In this document: piece by piece, positions 23,659-33,224 of the stretch
How the letters are laid out: each line of letters starts with the position of its first letter
Position numbering within the stretch: the stretch's first letter is position 1
DNA from: Bacteroidota bacterium
Lineage (GTDB): Bacteria; Bacteroidota; Bacteroidia; UKL13-3
Assembly (NCBI GenBank): GCA_947464275.1
Contig: CANHVU010000002.1
Span: forward strand, 62,001 to 126,000
Direction of reading: 5' to 3'
Length of the DNA: 64,000 nucleotides
Position numbers and translations under genes: made by a program
The notes under the pieces: model-generated
Told to the model about the DNA's origin: nothing
Seen by the model: the letters and a program-made list of their open reading frames with translations, nothing else
Databases searched by the model: none

Positions 23659-25125
23659 CTAGTGATTAAATATTGTTTTAAAACGCTTTTCTACTATAAA
23701 AGCAATGGTTATAAAAAGGATAAGTAAAAGAATATTGATACTATATAAAATAATTGCATCAGTAAAAATACCAGATAGCAATTTGCCTATAAAAAATATA
23801 GCAATTGCAGTTAAAGTGTAACCGAAAAATTTACCAATATTATATTCGATGGGATAATACTTTTTACCCATTAGGTAGCAAACTACCATCATGCTAAAAT
23901 AGCAAATAAATGTAGCCCAAGCCGAACCGGTATAACCATAAACAGGAATCCAAATGAAGTTTAATAACAAGGTAATGCCAGCCCCCATAAGCGATATGTT
24001 TGCTCCTTTTTTATTATTATCACTTAGTTTATACCAAATAGATAAATTATAATAAATACCGAGGAACATATTGGCTAATAATAAAATTGGTACTACATGT
24101 AAACCCTCATAAAATTTTGCATCTATGAAGTGTTTAAAGAAATCAATAAATAAAGTAACTACTAAAAACAAGAAAAGACAAATGATAATAAAATAGTCCA
24201 TTACTACTGCATAAATGGTGCGTTTGTCTGAACTTTTTGAGTGACTAAAAAAGAAGGGTTCAGCAGCAAACTTAAAAGCCTGTATAAACAAAGTCATTAA
24301 AATGGAAAGTTTATAATTAGCCGCATAAACGCCATTCATTTCATTCGCTAAATGGGCATCTGGATATAAGTATTTTATTAATACACGGTCTAAGGTTTCG
24401 TTAATCATACCAGCAAAACCTACAATAATTAAAGGTGCTCCATAAATTATCATTTGCTTCCAAATCATTTTATCAAAACCTAATTTAATGTTCTTAAATT
24501 CTACTAACAGAAGTGGAATGGTAATTATGCTGGCAATTAAGTTACTGATAAATACATACTTTATACCAACTTGTCCATTGAATAAAGGCATTTCAATACC
24601 TTTGTTTTGAAGATAAGGACATAACATTAAGAAGTATAAATTGAAAAGAATATTGCTAAAAATATTGATGTTTTTTACTAATGCAAACTTTAAAGGTTTG
24701 TTTTGTTGACGTAATAACGCAAATGGCAAAAATGTAAGGGCATCAAGACCTATTATTAAAGCAAAATAGATAATATATTCTGCATGTTCCGGATATCTTA
24801 TGAGGTTGGCTATGGGATGTGCAAATAACACCGTTCCTACCATAAAAATTATGGAGGTAACTAATATTGAAATTAATGCCGTAGAAAAAATTCGAGGATT
24901 ATTTTTATTGCTATTAGAAAACCTAAAATATGCTGTTTCCATTCCATACATGAGCACCACATTTAAAAAAGAAACATAGCCATACATTTCAGCTATAGTG
25001 CCAAAGTCGGCCTTTGAAAATAATGCTGTGTGTAATGGTACCAATAAATAGTTTAAAAATCTACCCAAAATAGTACTTAAACCATAAACGGCTGTTTGCC
25101 CTGCAAGCTTTCTAATAGTACTCAT
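23659..25125 (-). CDS. Polysaccharide/oligosaccharide flippase (MOP superfamily, Wzx-like)
   Basis: 488-aa multi-spanning membrane protein with about 14 predicted helices and basic loops. The N-terminal '[20 protein letters not shown]' and '[20 protein letters not shown]' are the classic start of Wzx/RfbX polysaccharide-export proteins, which move lipid-linked saccharide units across the inner membrane. It overlaps the M28 peptidase stop by one base (TAATG type), implying translational coupling, and is followed 4 bp later by dut. No glycosyltransferase cluster is adjacent, so its glycan is unknown. Confidence 0.85.
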   Translation of the reverse strand: MSTIRKLAGQTAVYGLSTILGRFLNYLLVPLHTALFSKADFGTIAEMYGYVSFLNVVLMYGMETAYFRFSNSNKNNPRIFSTALISILVTSIIFMVGTVLFAHPIANLIRYPEHAEYIIYFALIIGLDALTFLPFALLRQQNKPLKFALVKNINIFSNILFNLYFLMLCPYLQNKGIEMPLFNGQVGIKYVFISNLIASIITIPLLLVEFKNIKLGFDKMIWKQMIIYGAPLIIVGFAGMINETLDRVLIKYLYPDAHLANEMNGVYAANYKLSILMTLFIQAFKFAAEPFFFSHSKSSDKRTIYAVVMDYFIIICLFLFLVVTLFIDFFKHFIDAKFYEGLHVVPILLLANMFLGIYYNLSIWYKLSDNNKKGANISLMGAGITLLLNFIWIPVYGYTGSAWATFICYFSMMVVCYLMGKKYYPIEYNIGKFFGYTLTAIAIFFIGKLLSGIFTDAIILYSINILLLILFITIAFIVEKRFKTIFNH

Positions 25126-26552
25126 TATTTTTTACTTGGTATTGAATTTTCAATGCTTTGTTTGATATATGCATTAACAAAATCGTAAATTAATTGATAC
25201 GATTCATTGTATTTACTTAATGTTACAGCAGATGCCTTATCATCAATATCATGATAAAAACTATAATTTCCCATTAAATAAAAAAAGAATGATTTAACGC
25301 CTGCCTCAGTAAAATAATAGTGGTCACTGTTAGCAGCTTTTCCTCTTGAATTGATATTAGGTAAATAGTTTCCTTGTTCATTGATGTAACGCAATAACTT
25401 AAATTCATCAGGAAATTCGGTAGCGTTAACTGCAGTCATTCCTTTATCGCCCGTTGCCATCAAATCTAAATTCAGTAATAGTGCCATTTTATTTAATGCA
25501 ACAGTAGGATTTTGTGTGTAATAATAAGAACCTAATAGGCCTGCTTCTTCACCTGCAAATGCAATAAATAGTACGGAATAATCTAGAGGAGTTTTGGAAA
25601 TATTGCCTACCAAATCAAGCATCATTGCTATTCCGCTTGCATTATCATTTGCGCCAGGAAATATAGCCTCACCAAATTTTCCAAGATGGTCGTAATGTGC
25701 CGTTATTACTATAAATGAATCAGGGTAAAGTTTACCTTTAACTATTCCAAGTATATTTTGCGTTTGATGGTTTATTAAAATGGATTCTATATTAATATAT
25801 AATTCTACCATATGGTGTTTTATGGCATTTTTTTGGATATAAATAATTGGGAATTTTTCTTTTTGTAATGCTACACTCCAAGTAAACTTATCTTGGTTAT
25901 TGAATATTAAGCCTTTTGCTCCAATTGAGTTCGATAAAATACTTTCGGCCCTTTCAGGGTGCAAAAATGTTTTGCCTTTGATATCGGTAACTACAATAAA
26001 AAATTTTCGCAATGATTTTTTGGTGAAAGTTTCAAAAGCAAAACTATTATCAATGGTAGCAGAATCGATATAAATTACGTTGAATTTTCCCTTTATTGAT
26101 GGACATCCCGCATTGACAATAAATTCTCTACCAGCTTCTAATCCAACACCATCAACATTTAAAAACGTTTCACCTGGAAAAGTAACAACAGGAAAGCCGA
26201 AAGTTTGATAGTAATCAACGGTAGGGGAGCCGAGTCTATTTTTTCTAAAAATTTCGGCTATTAAGCGAGATGCTTTTTTATCTCCTTCATTTACATAACC
26301 CCTGCCAGCAAAATCATCTGAACATAATTTTTCAATCAACTGTTTTGCATATTCTTTGTTTTGAGCTTTTGTTGCTAAAGGACATAGAATGTAAGCAATA
26401 GGCAATAAGCAATAAACACTAGGCAAATGACAACTAGTAAAAAACGAATTGCAGTTGTGCTTTAGCCATCGGAAAAAGAGGAAAAGAAAAGTAAGTTTAG
26501 GGCAAAAAAAATCCTTTGAAATAGTTTTAATACGCTTTCTCAGGATTGTCAT
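25125..26552 (-). CDS. Secreted M28 family aminopeptidase-like protein
   Basis: 475-aa reading; the M28 zinc ligands are visible: ITAHYDHLG (His), GANDNASGIAMMLDL (Asp), AFAGEEAGLLGS (catalytic and ligand Glu) and SDHYYFTEAGV (His). A PA-like inserted region lies before the catalytic core. The first ~65 residues are odd: a basic stretch (MTILRKRIKTISKDFF) and then LPSVYCLLPIAYILCPLATK, ending AQN. That second hydrophobic run with 'AQ' looks like the true signal peptide, and it is encoded by a degenerate short repeat. The TTG of HLPSV could be an alternative start. The peptidase should act in the periplasm or outside. Confidence 0.85.
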   Translation of the reverse strand: MTILRKRIKTISKDFFCPKLTFLFLFFRWLKHNCNSFFTSCHLPSVYCLLPIAYILCPLATKAQNKEYAKQLIEKLCSDDFAGRGYVNEGDKKASRLIAEIFRKNRLGSPTVDYYQTFGFPVVTFPGETFLNVDGVGLEAGREFIVNAGCPSIKGKFNVIYIDSATIDNSFAFETFTKKSLRKFFIVVTDIKGKTFLHPERAESILSNSIGAKGLIFNNQDKFTWSVALQKEKFPIIYIQKNAIKHHMVELYINIESILINHQTQNILGIVKGKLYPDSFIVITAHYDHLGKFGEAIFPGANDNASGIAMMLDLVGNISKTPLDYSVLFIAFAGEEAGLLGSYYYTQNPTVALNKMALLLNLDLMATGDKGMTAVNATEFPDEFKLLRYINEQGNYLPNINSRGKAANSDHYYFTEAGVKSFFFYLMGNYSFYHDIDDKASAVTLSKYNESYQLIYDFVNAYIKQSIENSIPSKK

Positions 26553-26565
26553 TTTTCAAATAAAA

Positions 26566-26817
26566 TTAAATTGCTACTACAGTGTATTCGTAGCTTTCCA
26601 TAATAAGGTTAGCTAATAATTTAGTGCAGGCAGTTTCCACCATTTGTTTAGCTTCGGTTTCATTAGCTGCTTCTAACTCCAATGTTATATGTTTTCCAAT
26701 TCTTACATTCGATACTGTATGTAAACCAATATTTGGCATAGAACCTGTAACTGCTTTTCCTTGTGGGTCTAATAAAGCCTTATGAGGCATAATGTTTATG
26801 TGGGCTGCGTATTTCAT
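26566..26817 (-). CDS. purS: Phosphoribosylformylglycinamidine synthase subunit PurS
   Basis: 83-aa PurS. It makes a dimer that bridges PurL and PurQ in the small-subunit form of FGAM synthase, the fourth step of purine synthesis. The sequence KYAAHINIMPHKALLDPQGK, then VTGSMPNIGLHTVSNVRIGK, is the hallmark pattern (V-x-x-K-x-x-vlDPqG-x-a). It overlaps the pssA stop by 4 bp (ATGA) and is separated from the M28 peptidase by 13 bp. Neither purL nor purQ is adjacent, so its partners must be elsewhere on the chromosome. Confidence 0.92.
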   Translation of the reverse strand: MKYAAHINIMPHKALLDPQGKAVTGSMPNIGLHTVSNVRIGKHITLELEAANETEAKQMVETACTKLLANLIMESYEYTVVAI

Positions 26818-27515
26818 TTTTTAGTTTGAAAATTATTATAAATTGAAAAAAGTATGTATAAAATAATGCTGATGTTTATTCCTAAATATCCAAATGCAAA
26901 TAAACTAATCAAACAGCATATTAAAAAGATATATCGTAGTTGATTTGCTTGCCAAGCAAAACTTTTGAATTTTAAAGCAAACAGAGGTAACTCAGCTACA
27001 AGTAGATAAGCGCTTACAATTGGAAAAAAAACCAGGAACCAAATATTTTGAAAAATAGAACCCAAACCAAAACTATTGGCACTAATTACAAATGGAATAG
27101 CTGCTATAAAAAGAGAATTAGCCGGAGTAGGAACTCCAATAAATGAATCAGTTTGACGGGTATCAATATTAAATTTAGCCAATCTAATTGCTGAAAAAAT
27201 AGGAATTAAAAACGAAATATAGGAATGAATATCAAAGTGGTTAAAATCGATTGGAATATTTGTAATTTTATAAAAAATAAATCCTGGAGCAACTCCAAAA
27301 CTAACACAATCAGCCAATGAATCCAATTGTTTACCCATTTCGGAACCAACCTTTAAGGCACGAGCAACAAAGCCATCAAAAAAGTCTAAAATAGCTGCAG
27401 CACCAATAAAATAAGCGGCTTTCTCTAGGTCATTTTCCACCAAACTTGAAATAATGGATAAACAACCAAACAATAAATTGAATGAGGTAAGTGCATTAGG
27501 AATGTGTTTTTTCAT
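26814..27515 (-). CDS. pssA: CDP-diacylglycerol--serine O-phosphatidyltransferase
   Basis: 233-aa membrane enzyme making phosphatidylserine, the precursor of phosphatidylethanolamine. The CDP-alcohol phosphatidyltransferase signature is present: DGFVARALKVGSEMGKQLDS, followed by LADCVSFG, matching D-G-x2-A-R-x8-G-x3-D-x3-D. About 6-7 membrane segments follow. Length and N-terminus (KKHIPNALTSFNLLFGCLSI) are standard for the Gram-positive-like/Bacteroidota PssA. First gene of the minus-strand block pssA-purS-M28-flippase-dut. The start is divergent from the gene at 27632, leaving a 116-bp shared promoter region. Confidence 0.94.
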   Translation of the reverse strand: MKKHIPNALTSFNLLFGCLSIISSLVENDLEKAAYFIGAAAILDFFDGFVARALKVGSEMGKQLDSLADCVSFGVAPGFIFYKITNIPIDFNHFDIHSYISFLIPIFSAIRLAKFNIDTRQTDSFIGVPTPANSLFIAAIPFVISANSFGLGSIFQNIWFLVFFPIVSAYLLVAELPLFALKFKSFAWQANQLRYIFLICCLISLFAFGYLGINISIILYILFSIYNNFQTKK

Positions 27516-27631
27516 TTGTATTTTGGTTCAAAACTTTTCGCAAAGTATTAGTTATTTAATAATTTGACAAAGTACGGATAAAATAAAATTGCTTTTACGG
27601 CTTAACCTTATAATTTTGAAATTTATAAAAA

Positions 27632-28087
27632 ATGTTTAAAATGTTCAGAAATACATTACTTATAGTATTCTCATTAGTTGGCTTACATTTAAGTGCCCAA
27701 AACAAAATAAGTACAGTTTTTAATAAAAAAACTAGTAATCTACCATGCACGCAAAATGCAACTTATGAAAATATTAATGGTAAAATAAATGTTAGCATAA
27801 TGACCAATGATGGTCAGTTATTGGAACTGAATAACATAGATGAAAGTCAATTTAAGTGTGGTAAAAAAATGAATTCTTTGAAGCCCAAAATTGTTTTGAT
27901 AAATGAAAAAAAGAATCAAACTTGGGTTTCAAATTCAAGCATTAATATTTCTATTAAATGTAAAGGTGTTCCAAATGAATACCACGTATTTTTTAGTGGG
28001 TTAATAAAAAATAATAAACAAAAAATGTTTTTAAGTTGCAATTTACAAGTTAAAAGTAAACCTAAAAAGCACCTGATTATTAATTAG
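27632..28087 (+). CDS. Small secreted protein with four cysteines, next to a T9SS protease
   Basis: 151-aa protein with a signal peptide (FRNTLLIVFSLVGLHLSAQN; the 'AQ' cut site is typical here). The mature part has four Cys (LPCTQ, FKCGKK, IKCKG, LSCNL), enough for two disulfides, and is basic. It has a beta-rich look but no motif that I recognise. It ends 20 bp before the start of the 1278-aa subtilase and is almost surely co-transcribed with it. A role as an inhibitor, chaperone or accessory factor of that protease is an inference from the arrangement. The ATG at 27641 is an alternative start. Confidence 0.65.
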   Translation: MFKMFRNTLLIVFSLVGLHLSAQNKISTVFNKKTSNLPCTQNATYENINGKINVSIMTNDGQLLELNNIDESQFKCGKKMNSLKPKIVLINEKKNQTWVSNSSINISIKCKGVPNEYHVFFSGLIKNNKQKMFLSCNLQVKSKPKKHLIIN

Positions 28088-28107
28088 AAAATAATAAAGT
28101 TAAACCA

Positions 28108-31100
28108 ATGTATAAAAAATTACTAAGTATTTCTATGGCTATATTCCTTTTAGGTGAGGTAAATGGTCAACAACAAGTTAAAGTACCACATAAAAGTTTA
28201 TTGGAGGCTAAAAATAGTTTAGAGCTACAAGCCATTTATGAACAAAATATTAAAGCTGAACTTACCTATGCAAAGGAAGTTTTGGGATTAAATATTGACC
28301 CTCAAATATTACTGGATGGAACGGTAATTCAATTAGTAGGTGTTTCTGAAAATGGAATACCTAAGTATATTAAAACAGATAATGCAGGTGCTGCTAAAAC
28401 TATTGGAACCGATAAAGTTCATCCAGGTGGTAGTTTAGGTTTTAATTTGTCTGGAAGCGGAATGACTAATCGAATAGGTATTTGGGACGGAGGTGCTGTT
28501 AGAGTTAGTCATCAAGAATTTCAAGGAAGAGCAGTACAAACTGACGGGACAACTACTTTAAGCGATCATGCTACACATGTGGCTGGAACAATGATTGCCG
28601 GTGGGGTGCAAGCAAATGCAAAAGGAATGTCGTTTCAAGCACCATTAAAATGCTATTTTTGGGATAACGATGTAAATGAAATGAATACTGCTGCTGGTTC
28701 AGGCATGTTGGTATCAAATCATAGTTATGGAAGTGTTTGTGGTTGGAATTATGATGACGCAAGTACACAGTGGAAATGGTATGGAGATGTTAGTTTGTCT
28801 TCTACAGAAGATTATAAATTTGGATTGTATAATGATGATGCTCAAGCTTGGGATCAAACAGTATATAATAATCCATATTATTTACCTTTTAAATCAGCTG
28901 GAAATGATAGGGGAGATGTTCCTAGCACAGCTGCCACAAGAGTTTATTTTAATTCAAACACTGGTAATTGGGTTCCTTTTAGCGGAGCTACTCCTCCAGC
29001 TGATGGTCAATATGATTGTATTTCTACAAATGGAGTGGCAAAAAATATTCTTACAATTGGTGCAGTAAATAAAATTACAAATGGATGGAATGGAGCTAGT
29101 TCTGTTGTAATGAGTTCATTTAGTGGTTGGGGGCCAACTGATGATGGAAGAATAAAGCCAGATATTTGTGCAGCTGGAGTTGATTTATACTCGAGTTATT
29201 CAGGCAATAATACAGCATATAGCACCATAAGTGGTACTTCTATGGCTTCTCCAAATGCTACTGGTTCGGCACTTTTAATACAACAACATTACAATAACTT
29301 AAAAGGTAAATTTTTGCGCGCTTCTTCGCTCAAAGGATTAATTATTCATACTGCTGATGAAGCTGGAAGTAACCCTGGTCCAGATTATTCTTTTGGATGG
29401 GGTTTAATGAATACAGCTAAAGCTGTTCAATCAATCTCAGACAGTGGTGCAAACCAAATAATAGAATCACAAATCCCAACAGATTTAACTCCATTTGTTA
29501 AAACGGTAGTTTCTAATGGCACAGTTCCTTTAAAAATAACTTTATGTTGGACAGATATTGCCGCTACTGCTTCAAGTTCAAACGTTTTTGATGATCAGGT
29601 AGCAAAATTGATAAATGATTTGGATGTTAGAGTTGTGAGAGTTAGCGATAATCAACAATTTTTACCATACATATTAAATCCTGCCACACCAAATGCTGCA
29701 GCCACAAATGGGGATAATTTTAGAGATAATGTAGAACAAATTTTTATTGCTGCGCCTTCTGCAGGGGCATACTCTATTAAAGTTTCAAGCAAACGAGGAT
29801 TTCCAAATAATTTGAGTCAATCATTTTCTTTAATAATTGGTGGTATTTCGCCTAAACCAGCTGCTAATTTTTCGGCTTCAGCTCAAATGTCGTGTGTAGG
29901 TAGTCAAATTACTTTTACCAATAATTCTTCATCAAGTAATACCGCAATTTGGTATTTTCCAGGCGGTTCACCTTCTACATCAACATCGGCCAACCCTGTT
30001 GTGACATACAGTGCTGCTGGAAATTACCCTGTGGCACTAAAAGTAACTGGTGTTTCAGGTGAAGATTCACTTTACAAATTAGATTACATTAAAATTGGCG
30101 GGTTAACACTCCCAGTTATTGAAACCTTTGAAAGTAATTCTCAAACTGCAAATTTATGGAGAGTTGGAAACATTTATAATGATACTTTTAGTTTTAGAAA
30201 ATGGACAAATGCACTTGGAACAACACCAGGAAATACTGTTATGGGTGTAAATTTTTACGATAATCCAATCACAACTAGGCGCTATCAATTATACTCCCCA
30301 ATTTTAGATTTAAGAGGTATGCAAAATGCCAATTTAAGTTTTCAACATGCATATAGTAGGTATGACGGAACAAGTAAAGATTCACTAATTGTAAGTATAA
30401 GTTCAAATTGTGGTTCAACTTGGACTCGATTAGTTGGAATGACAGAAAATAGGCCGAGTAATGGTTCAAAAATGGCTACATATACTGGCGTTGGAGATCC
30501 AGCACAAACTTCACAGTATGCTTTTGTTCCGTCTTTGCCAGCAGACTGGTGTAGTACAAACATTAACAGTACCCCATGTAATTCTATTGGATTAAATTCT
30601 TTTGTTGGGCTTAACAATGTAATTATTAGATTTGAAGTTTATTATGGAGGAGGAAATAACTTATTTTTAGATAATATAAATATTACTGGAACACCTTTTA
30701 GTCCTAAAGCAGGATTTAAAGTTCCTAGTTTGGTATGTGCAAATCAAAATACTGTATTAACCGATACTTCATTAAATAACCCGAGCACATGGAATTGGGT
30801 AGTATCAGGACCACAAAACTTTACATCTACAAGTAAAAACCCATCATTTAATTTTTCAAGTACAGGTTTATACACAGTTAAATTAAAAGTAAGCAATGTT
30901 TCTGGAAGTGATAGCGTTACCGTTACCAATTCGTTTGAGGTAAAAGCTAGTCCAGCTAAACCTATTGTAAGCTTATCAGGTTCACTTATACTTTGTAATA
31001 ATGATTCATCATTGTTAACAACAACTTCAAGTAACTTGCAATGGTACCGTGATAGTGTTGCAATTGTTGGTGAAATAAATTCGAATTATTATAATAAAAA

Positions 31101-31944
31101 TGCGGGTAAAATTGCTGTTAGAACTATGGGTTCAAATGGATGTTCTGCACAAAGTGATTTGTATACATTTAGCACAGGCACTAACCCTCCAGTTCCTACC
31201 ATTACAAAATCATTGGCAGGAAATCAATTCTGTGAAGGCGGTTCATTTACACTTACTTCGAGTGCAACTTCGGCAAATACTTGGATGAGAAATGGGGTTA
31301 ATATGCCTGGTCAAACAGCCACAACTTTAAGTTTTAATGATTCAGGCACATTTAATGTAAAGGTTTCAAATGGCGTTTGTAGCTCCATTTCAGTTCCGTT
31401 AACAATTAGCAAATTGCCAAGACCAAATACTTCTGATATAACAGCATCTAAATTTGCTTACAAAAATGATACAGCGTCTTATTGGGTGAATGGATTACCA
31501 ACCTCTAGTTATAATTGGACGGTATCAGGAGGAATAATTCAAAGTGGACAAAACACGAATAACATTGTTGTAAAATGGAGTACAGGCACCAATGGTGTGG
31601 TTCAGGTGACTGAAAAAGGAACCAACGGATGCAATGGAGTGTTAAAAACTTATCCTGTAGGTATTTGGAACACAGCAGTTAGTAATGTTTCTAATAACAA
31701 CGATTTTATTTTGTTCCCTAATCCTACAAACCAATTCATTAATATTAATTATTTAGGAAGTACAATTAATAACTTAAACATTACTGTTTTTGATATGCTT
31801 GGTAAAAAGGTTTTGAGCCAAGACATAAACTTGGATAATAATAACCAACAGGTTTTGGATTTAGCAAATCTAGCTAAAGGTGTTTATATCATTAAATTGG
31901 TTTCAGATAATTTTTCGGGTAGTAAAATTATTACCAAAGAATAG
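28108..31944 (+). CDS. Subtilisin-like (S8) serine protease with PKD-type repeats and a T9SS sorting domain
   Basis: 1278-aa secreted protease. Signal peptide MYKKLLSISMAIFLLGEVNG, then a pro-region and an S8 catalytic domain with Asp127 (GIWDGG), His154 (DHATHVAG) and Ser378 (SGTSMASPN). Downstream are at least two PKD/immunoglobulin-like domains (ASAQMSCVGSQITFTNNSSS; then again near residue 875), a MAM/jelly-roll-like region (~680-860) and more Ig-like segments. The C-terminal ~75 residues are a type A T9SS sorting domain (LFPNPTNQFININYL ... GKKVLSQDI ... GVYIIKLVSD). This should route the protein through the outer membrane to the cell surface. A strong terminator follows. Long S8/T9SS proteases of this kind often help degrade external protein. 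Confidence 0.92.
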   Translation: MYKKLLSISMAIFLLGEVNGQQQVKVPHKSLLEAKNSLELQAIYEQNIKAELTYAKEVLGLNIDPQILLDGTVIQLVGVSENGIPKYIKTDNAGAAKTIGTDKVHPGGSLGFNLSGSGMTNRIGIWDGGAVRVSHQEFQGRAVQTDGTTTLSDHATHVAGTMIAGGVQANAKGMSFQAPLKCYFWDNDVNEMNTAAGSGMLVSNHSYGSVCGWNYDDASTQWKWYGDVSLSSTEDYKFGLYNDDAQAWDQTVYNNPYYLPFKSAGNDRGDVPSTAATRVYFNSNTGNWVPFSGATPPADGQYDCISTNGVAKNILTIGAVNKITNGWNGASSVVMSSFSGWGPTDDGRIKPDICAAGVDLYSSYSGNNTAYSTISGTSMASPNATGSALLIQQHYNNLKGKFLRASSLKGLIIHTADEAGSNPGPDYSFGWGLMNTAKAVQSISDSGANQIIESQIPTDLTPFVKTVVSNGTVPLKITLCWTDIAATASSSNVFDDQVAKLINDLDVRVVRVSDNQQFLPYILNPATPNAAATNGDNFRDNVEQIFIAAPSAGAYSIKVSSKRGFPNNLSQSFSLIIGGISPKPAANFSASAQMSCVGSQITFTNNSSSSNTAIWYFPGGSPSTSTSANPVVTYSAAGNYPVALKVTGVSGEDSLYKLDYIKIGGLTLPVIETFESNSQTANLWRVGNIYNDTFSFRKWTNALGTTPGNTVMGVNFYDNPITTRRYQLYSPILDLRGMQNANLSFQHAYSRYDGTSKDSLIVSISSNCGSTWTRLVGMTENRPSNGSKMATYTGVGDPAQTSQYAFVPSLPADWCSTNINSTPCNSIGLNSFVGLNNVIIRFEVYYGGGNNLFLDNINITGTPFSPKAGFKVPSLVCANQNTVLTDTSLNNPSTWNWVVSGPQNFTSTSKNPSFNFSSTGLYTVKLKVSNVSGSDSVTVTNSFEVKASPAKPIVSLSGSLILCNNDSSLLTTTSSNLQWYRDSVAIVGEINSNYYNKNAGKIAVRTMGSNGCSAQSDLYTFSTGTNPPVPTITKSLAGNQFCEGGSFTLTSSATSANTWMRNGVNMPGQTATTLSFNDSGTFNVKVSNGVCSSISVPLTISKLPRPNTSDITASKFAYKNDTASYWVNGLPTSSYNWTVSGGIIQSGQNTNNIVVKWSTGTNGVVQVTEKGTNGCNGVLKTYPVGIWNTAVSNVSNNNDFILFPNPTNQFININYLGSTINNLNITVFDMLGKKVLSQDINLDNNNQQVLDLANLAKGVYIIKLVSDNFSGSKIITKE

Positions 31945-31968
31945 TTTTTATAAATTAATATAAACGTT

Positions 31969-32003
31969 AAAAGAACACGCTTGAGGGCGTGTTCTTTTTT
32001 TAT
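31969..32003 (+). terminator. Intrinsic terminator of the protease gene
   Basis: 12-bp stem AAAAGAACACGC with GCGTGTTCTTTT, a 6-nt loop, then TT runs. It lies 24 bp after the stop codon. Confidence 0.9.
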
Positions 32004-32014
32004 TTTAGACAAAC

Positions 32015-32683
32015 TTGAACGAAAAGTATAAATTATTTAGTGCTTTAAACGCTACTCAATTAAAAAAAAAGCAAGAATTTTGCAATGTTTTGGTTAGGTT
32101 TATTCCTAGGGAAGCTGTTGAGTATTGTGCAGAACTAATTCTATTTCATGATTTGCATTTACATGTAGAAAATGAGCGAAAGAGTAAGTATGGAGATTAT
32201 AGTCCGCACAATGGAAAAGGAAACAGAATTAGCATCAATTTTAATTTGAGTAAGTTTGATTTTTTGATAACATTTATTCACGAACTCTCGCATCATACTG
32301 CATTTGTTAAGTATGGAAATCACCATGAGCCACATGGTGAAGAATGGAAAGTTGAGTTTCAGAAAAATATGATTCCTTTTTTTGAACATGAAACATTATT
32401 TCCTTACGATTTAAAAGCAGCAATTGCAAAACATATGCGTAATCCTAAATATACGCATTCGGCTGATATTAAATTACTGCAAGTGCTTAAGAAATATGAT
32501 GAAAAAAAAGCGAGTACATTAGTTTTAGCTGATTTACCTAATGGAACACTCTTTAAAATGAAAGGTTATCCTGATACATTACGTAAAATTGAAAAACTCA
32601 GAACGTACATTTTATGCGAATCATTAAACAATAAAAAATACCGGGTTCATGCAATGGTGGAAGTTACCATTATTGAAAGTTAG
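32015..32683 (+). CDS. SprT-like zinc metalloprotease-fold protein
   Basis: 222-aa SprT-like protein. The metal-binding motif is HELSHH (HExxH), and the third ligand region is HEPHGEEWK. The SprT family includes the eukaryotic SPRTN protease for DNA-protein crosslinks; the bacterial role is not settled. There is no ATG in the first half of the frame, so the start is most likely the TTG at 32015 (LNEKYKLFSALN), which begins ~12 bp after the preceding terminator. The TTG start is inferred from the frame only. The C-terminus carries a small beta domain (GTLFKMKGYPDTLRK). Confidence 0.85.
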   Translation: MNEKYKLFSALNATQLKKKQEFCNVLVRFIPREAVEYCAELILFHDLHLHVENERKSKYGDYSPHNGKGNRISINFNLSKFDFLITFIHELSHHTAFVKYGNHHEPHGEEWKVEFQKNMIPFFEHETLFPYDLKAAIAKHMRNPKYTHSADIKLLQVLKKYDEKKASTLVLADLPNGTLFKMKGYPDTLRKIEKLRTYILCESLNNKKYRVHAMVEVTIIES

Positions 32684-32724
32684 TAAAATGACAGAGTTGT
32701 TGCTAAAACAAATTGAAAAAAGTA

Positions 32725-32754
32725 TTGTACTATATATTTTAAGATTTACTTTTG
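32725..32754 (+). promoter_or_regulatory. Promoter of the IscA/HesB gene: TTG-N19-TACTTTTG
   Basis: TTG at 32725-32727, 19 bp, then TACTTTTG at 32747-32754. This is an exact match to the Bacteroidota sigma-A consensus TTG-N19-TAnnTTTG and lies 32 bp before the gene start. Confidence 0.8.
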
Positions 32755-32786
32755 CACAAGTATTTATTTAATAAAATACCAAAACC

Positions 32787-33113
32787 ATGATTACAGTTAG
32801 CGAAAAAGCAAAAAAACGTATTGCAGAATTAAAAATTGAACAAAACTACAGCTCTGCGCACTTTTTAAGAGTAGGTGTGGAAAGTGGTGGCTGTTCTGGA
32901 CTATCCTATAAATTAGATTTTGATACCGAATTAAAACCTGGTGATGAAAAATTTGGAGATAATGGTGTTGAAATAGTTACAGATAAGCGCAGTGTTTTGT
33001 ATTTATTTGGAACAGAACTTGATTTTACTGACGGATTAAATGGAAAAGGATTTAGTTTTAATAATCCAAATGCCTCACGTACATGTAGTTGCGGAGAAAG
33101 TTTCTCAGTATAA
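32787..33113 (+). CDS. Iron-sulfur cluster assembly protein, IscA/SufA/HesB family
   Basis: 108-aa A-type carrier that holds and transfers an Fe-S cluster. The three conserved cysteines are present: Cys in ESGGCSGLSY (~res 37) and the CSC pair in SRTCSCGESF at the C-terminus. This is the canonical C-x(n)-C-G-C-like arrangement with a C-S-C-G ending. The rest (SEKAKKRIAELK, VYFFGT-like LYLFGTELDFTDGL, GKGFSFNNPNA) fits the family. Contrast with the cysteine-free relative at 43602. It is a single gene between two promoters. Confidence 0.95.
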   Translation: MITVSEKAKKRIAELKIEQNYSSAHFLRVGVESGGCSGLSYKLDFDTELKPGDEKFGDNGVEIVTDKRSVLYLFGTELDFTDGLNGKGFSFNNPNASRTCSCGESFSV

Positions 33114-33133
33114 ACATTTTTTTTGTGGAGTGT

Positions 33134-33162
33134 TTGATTTTTAAATCAAAACGGTATATTTG
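33134..33162 (+). promoter_or_regulatory. rpsT promoter overlapped by a perfect inverted repeat
   Basis: TTG at 33134-33136, 18 bp, then TATATTTG at 33155-33162 (TAnnTTTG). The TTG is inside the perfect 8-bp inverted repeat TTTGATTT-TT-AAATCAAA (33133-33150), so a regulator bound there would cover the -33 element. The repeat could instead be the weak terminator of the upstream gene, but it lacks a T tail. Confidence 0.6.
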
Positions 33163-33224
33163 CAACCCCTTTATTAGTTATATACATAGCTGATAAGTTT
33201 TAAAGAGATAAATTAAATACAAAG

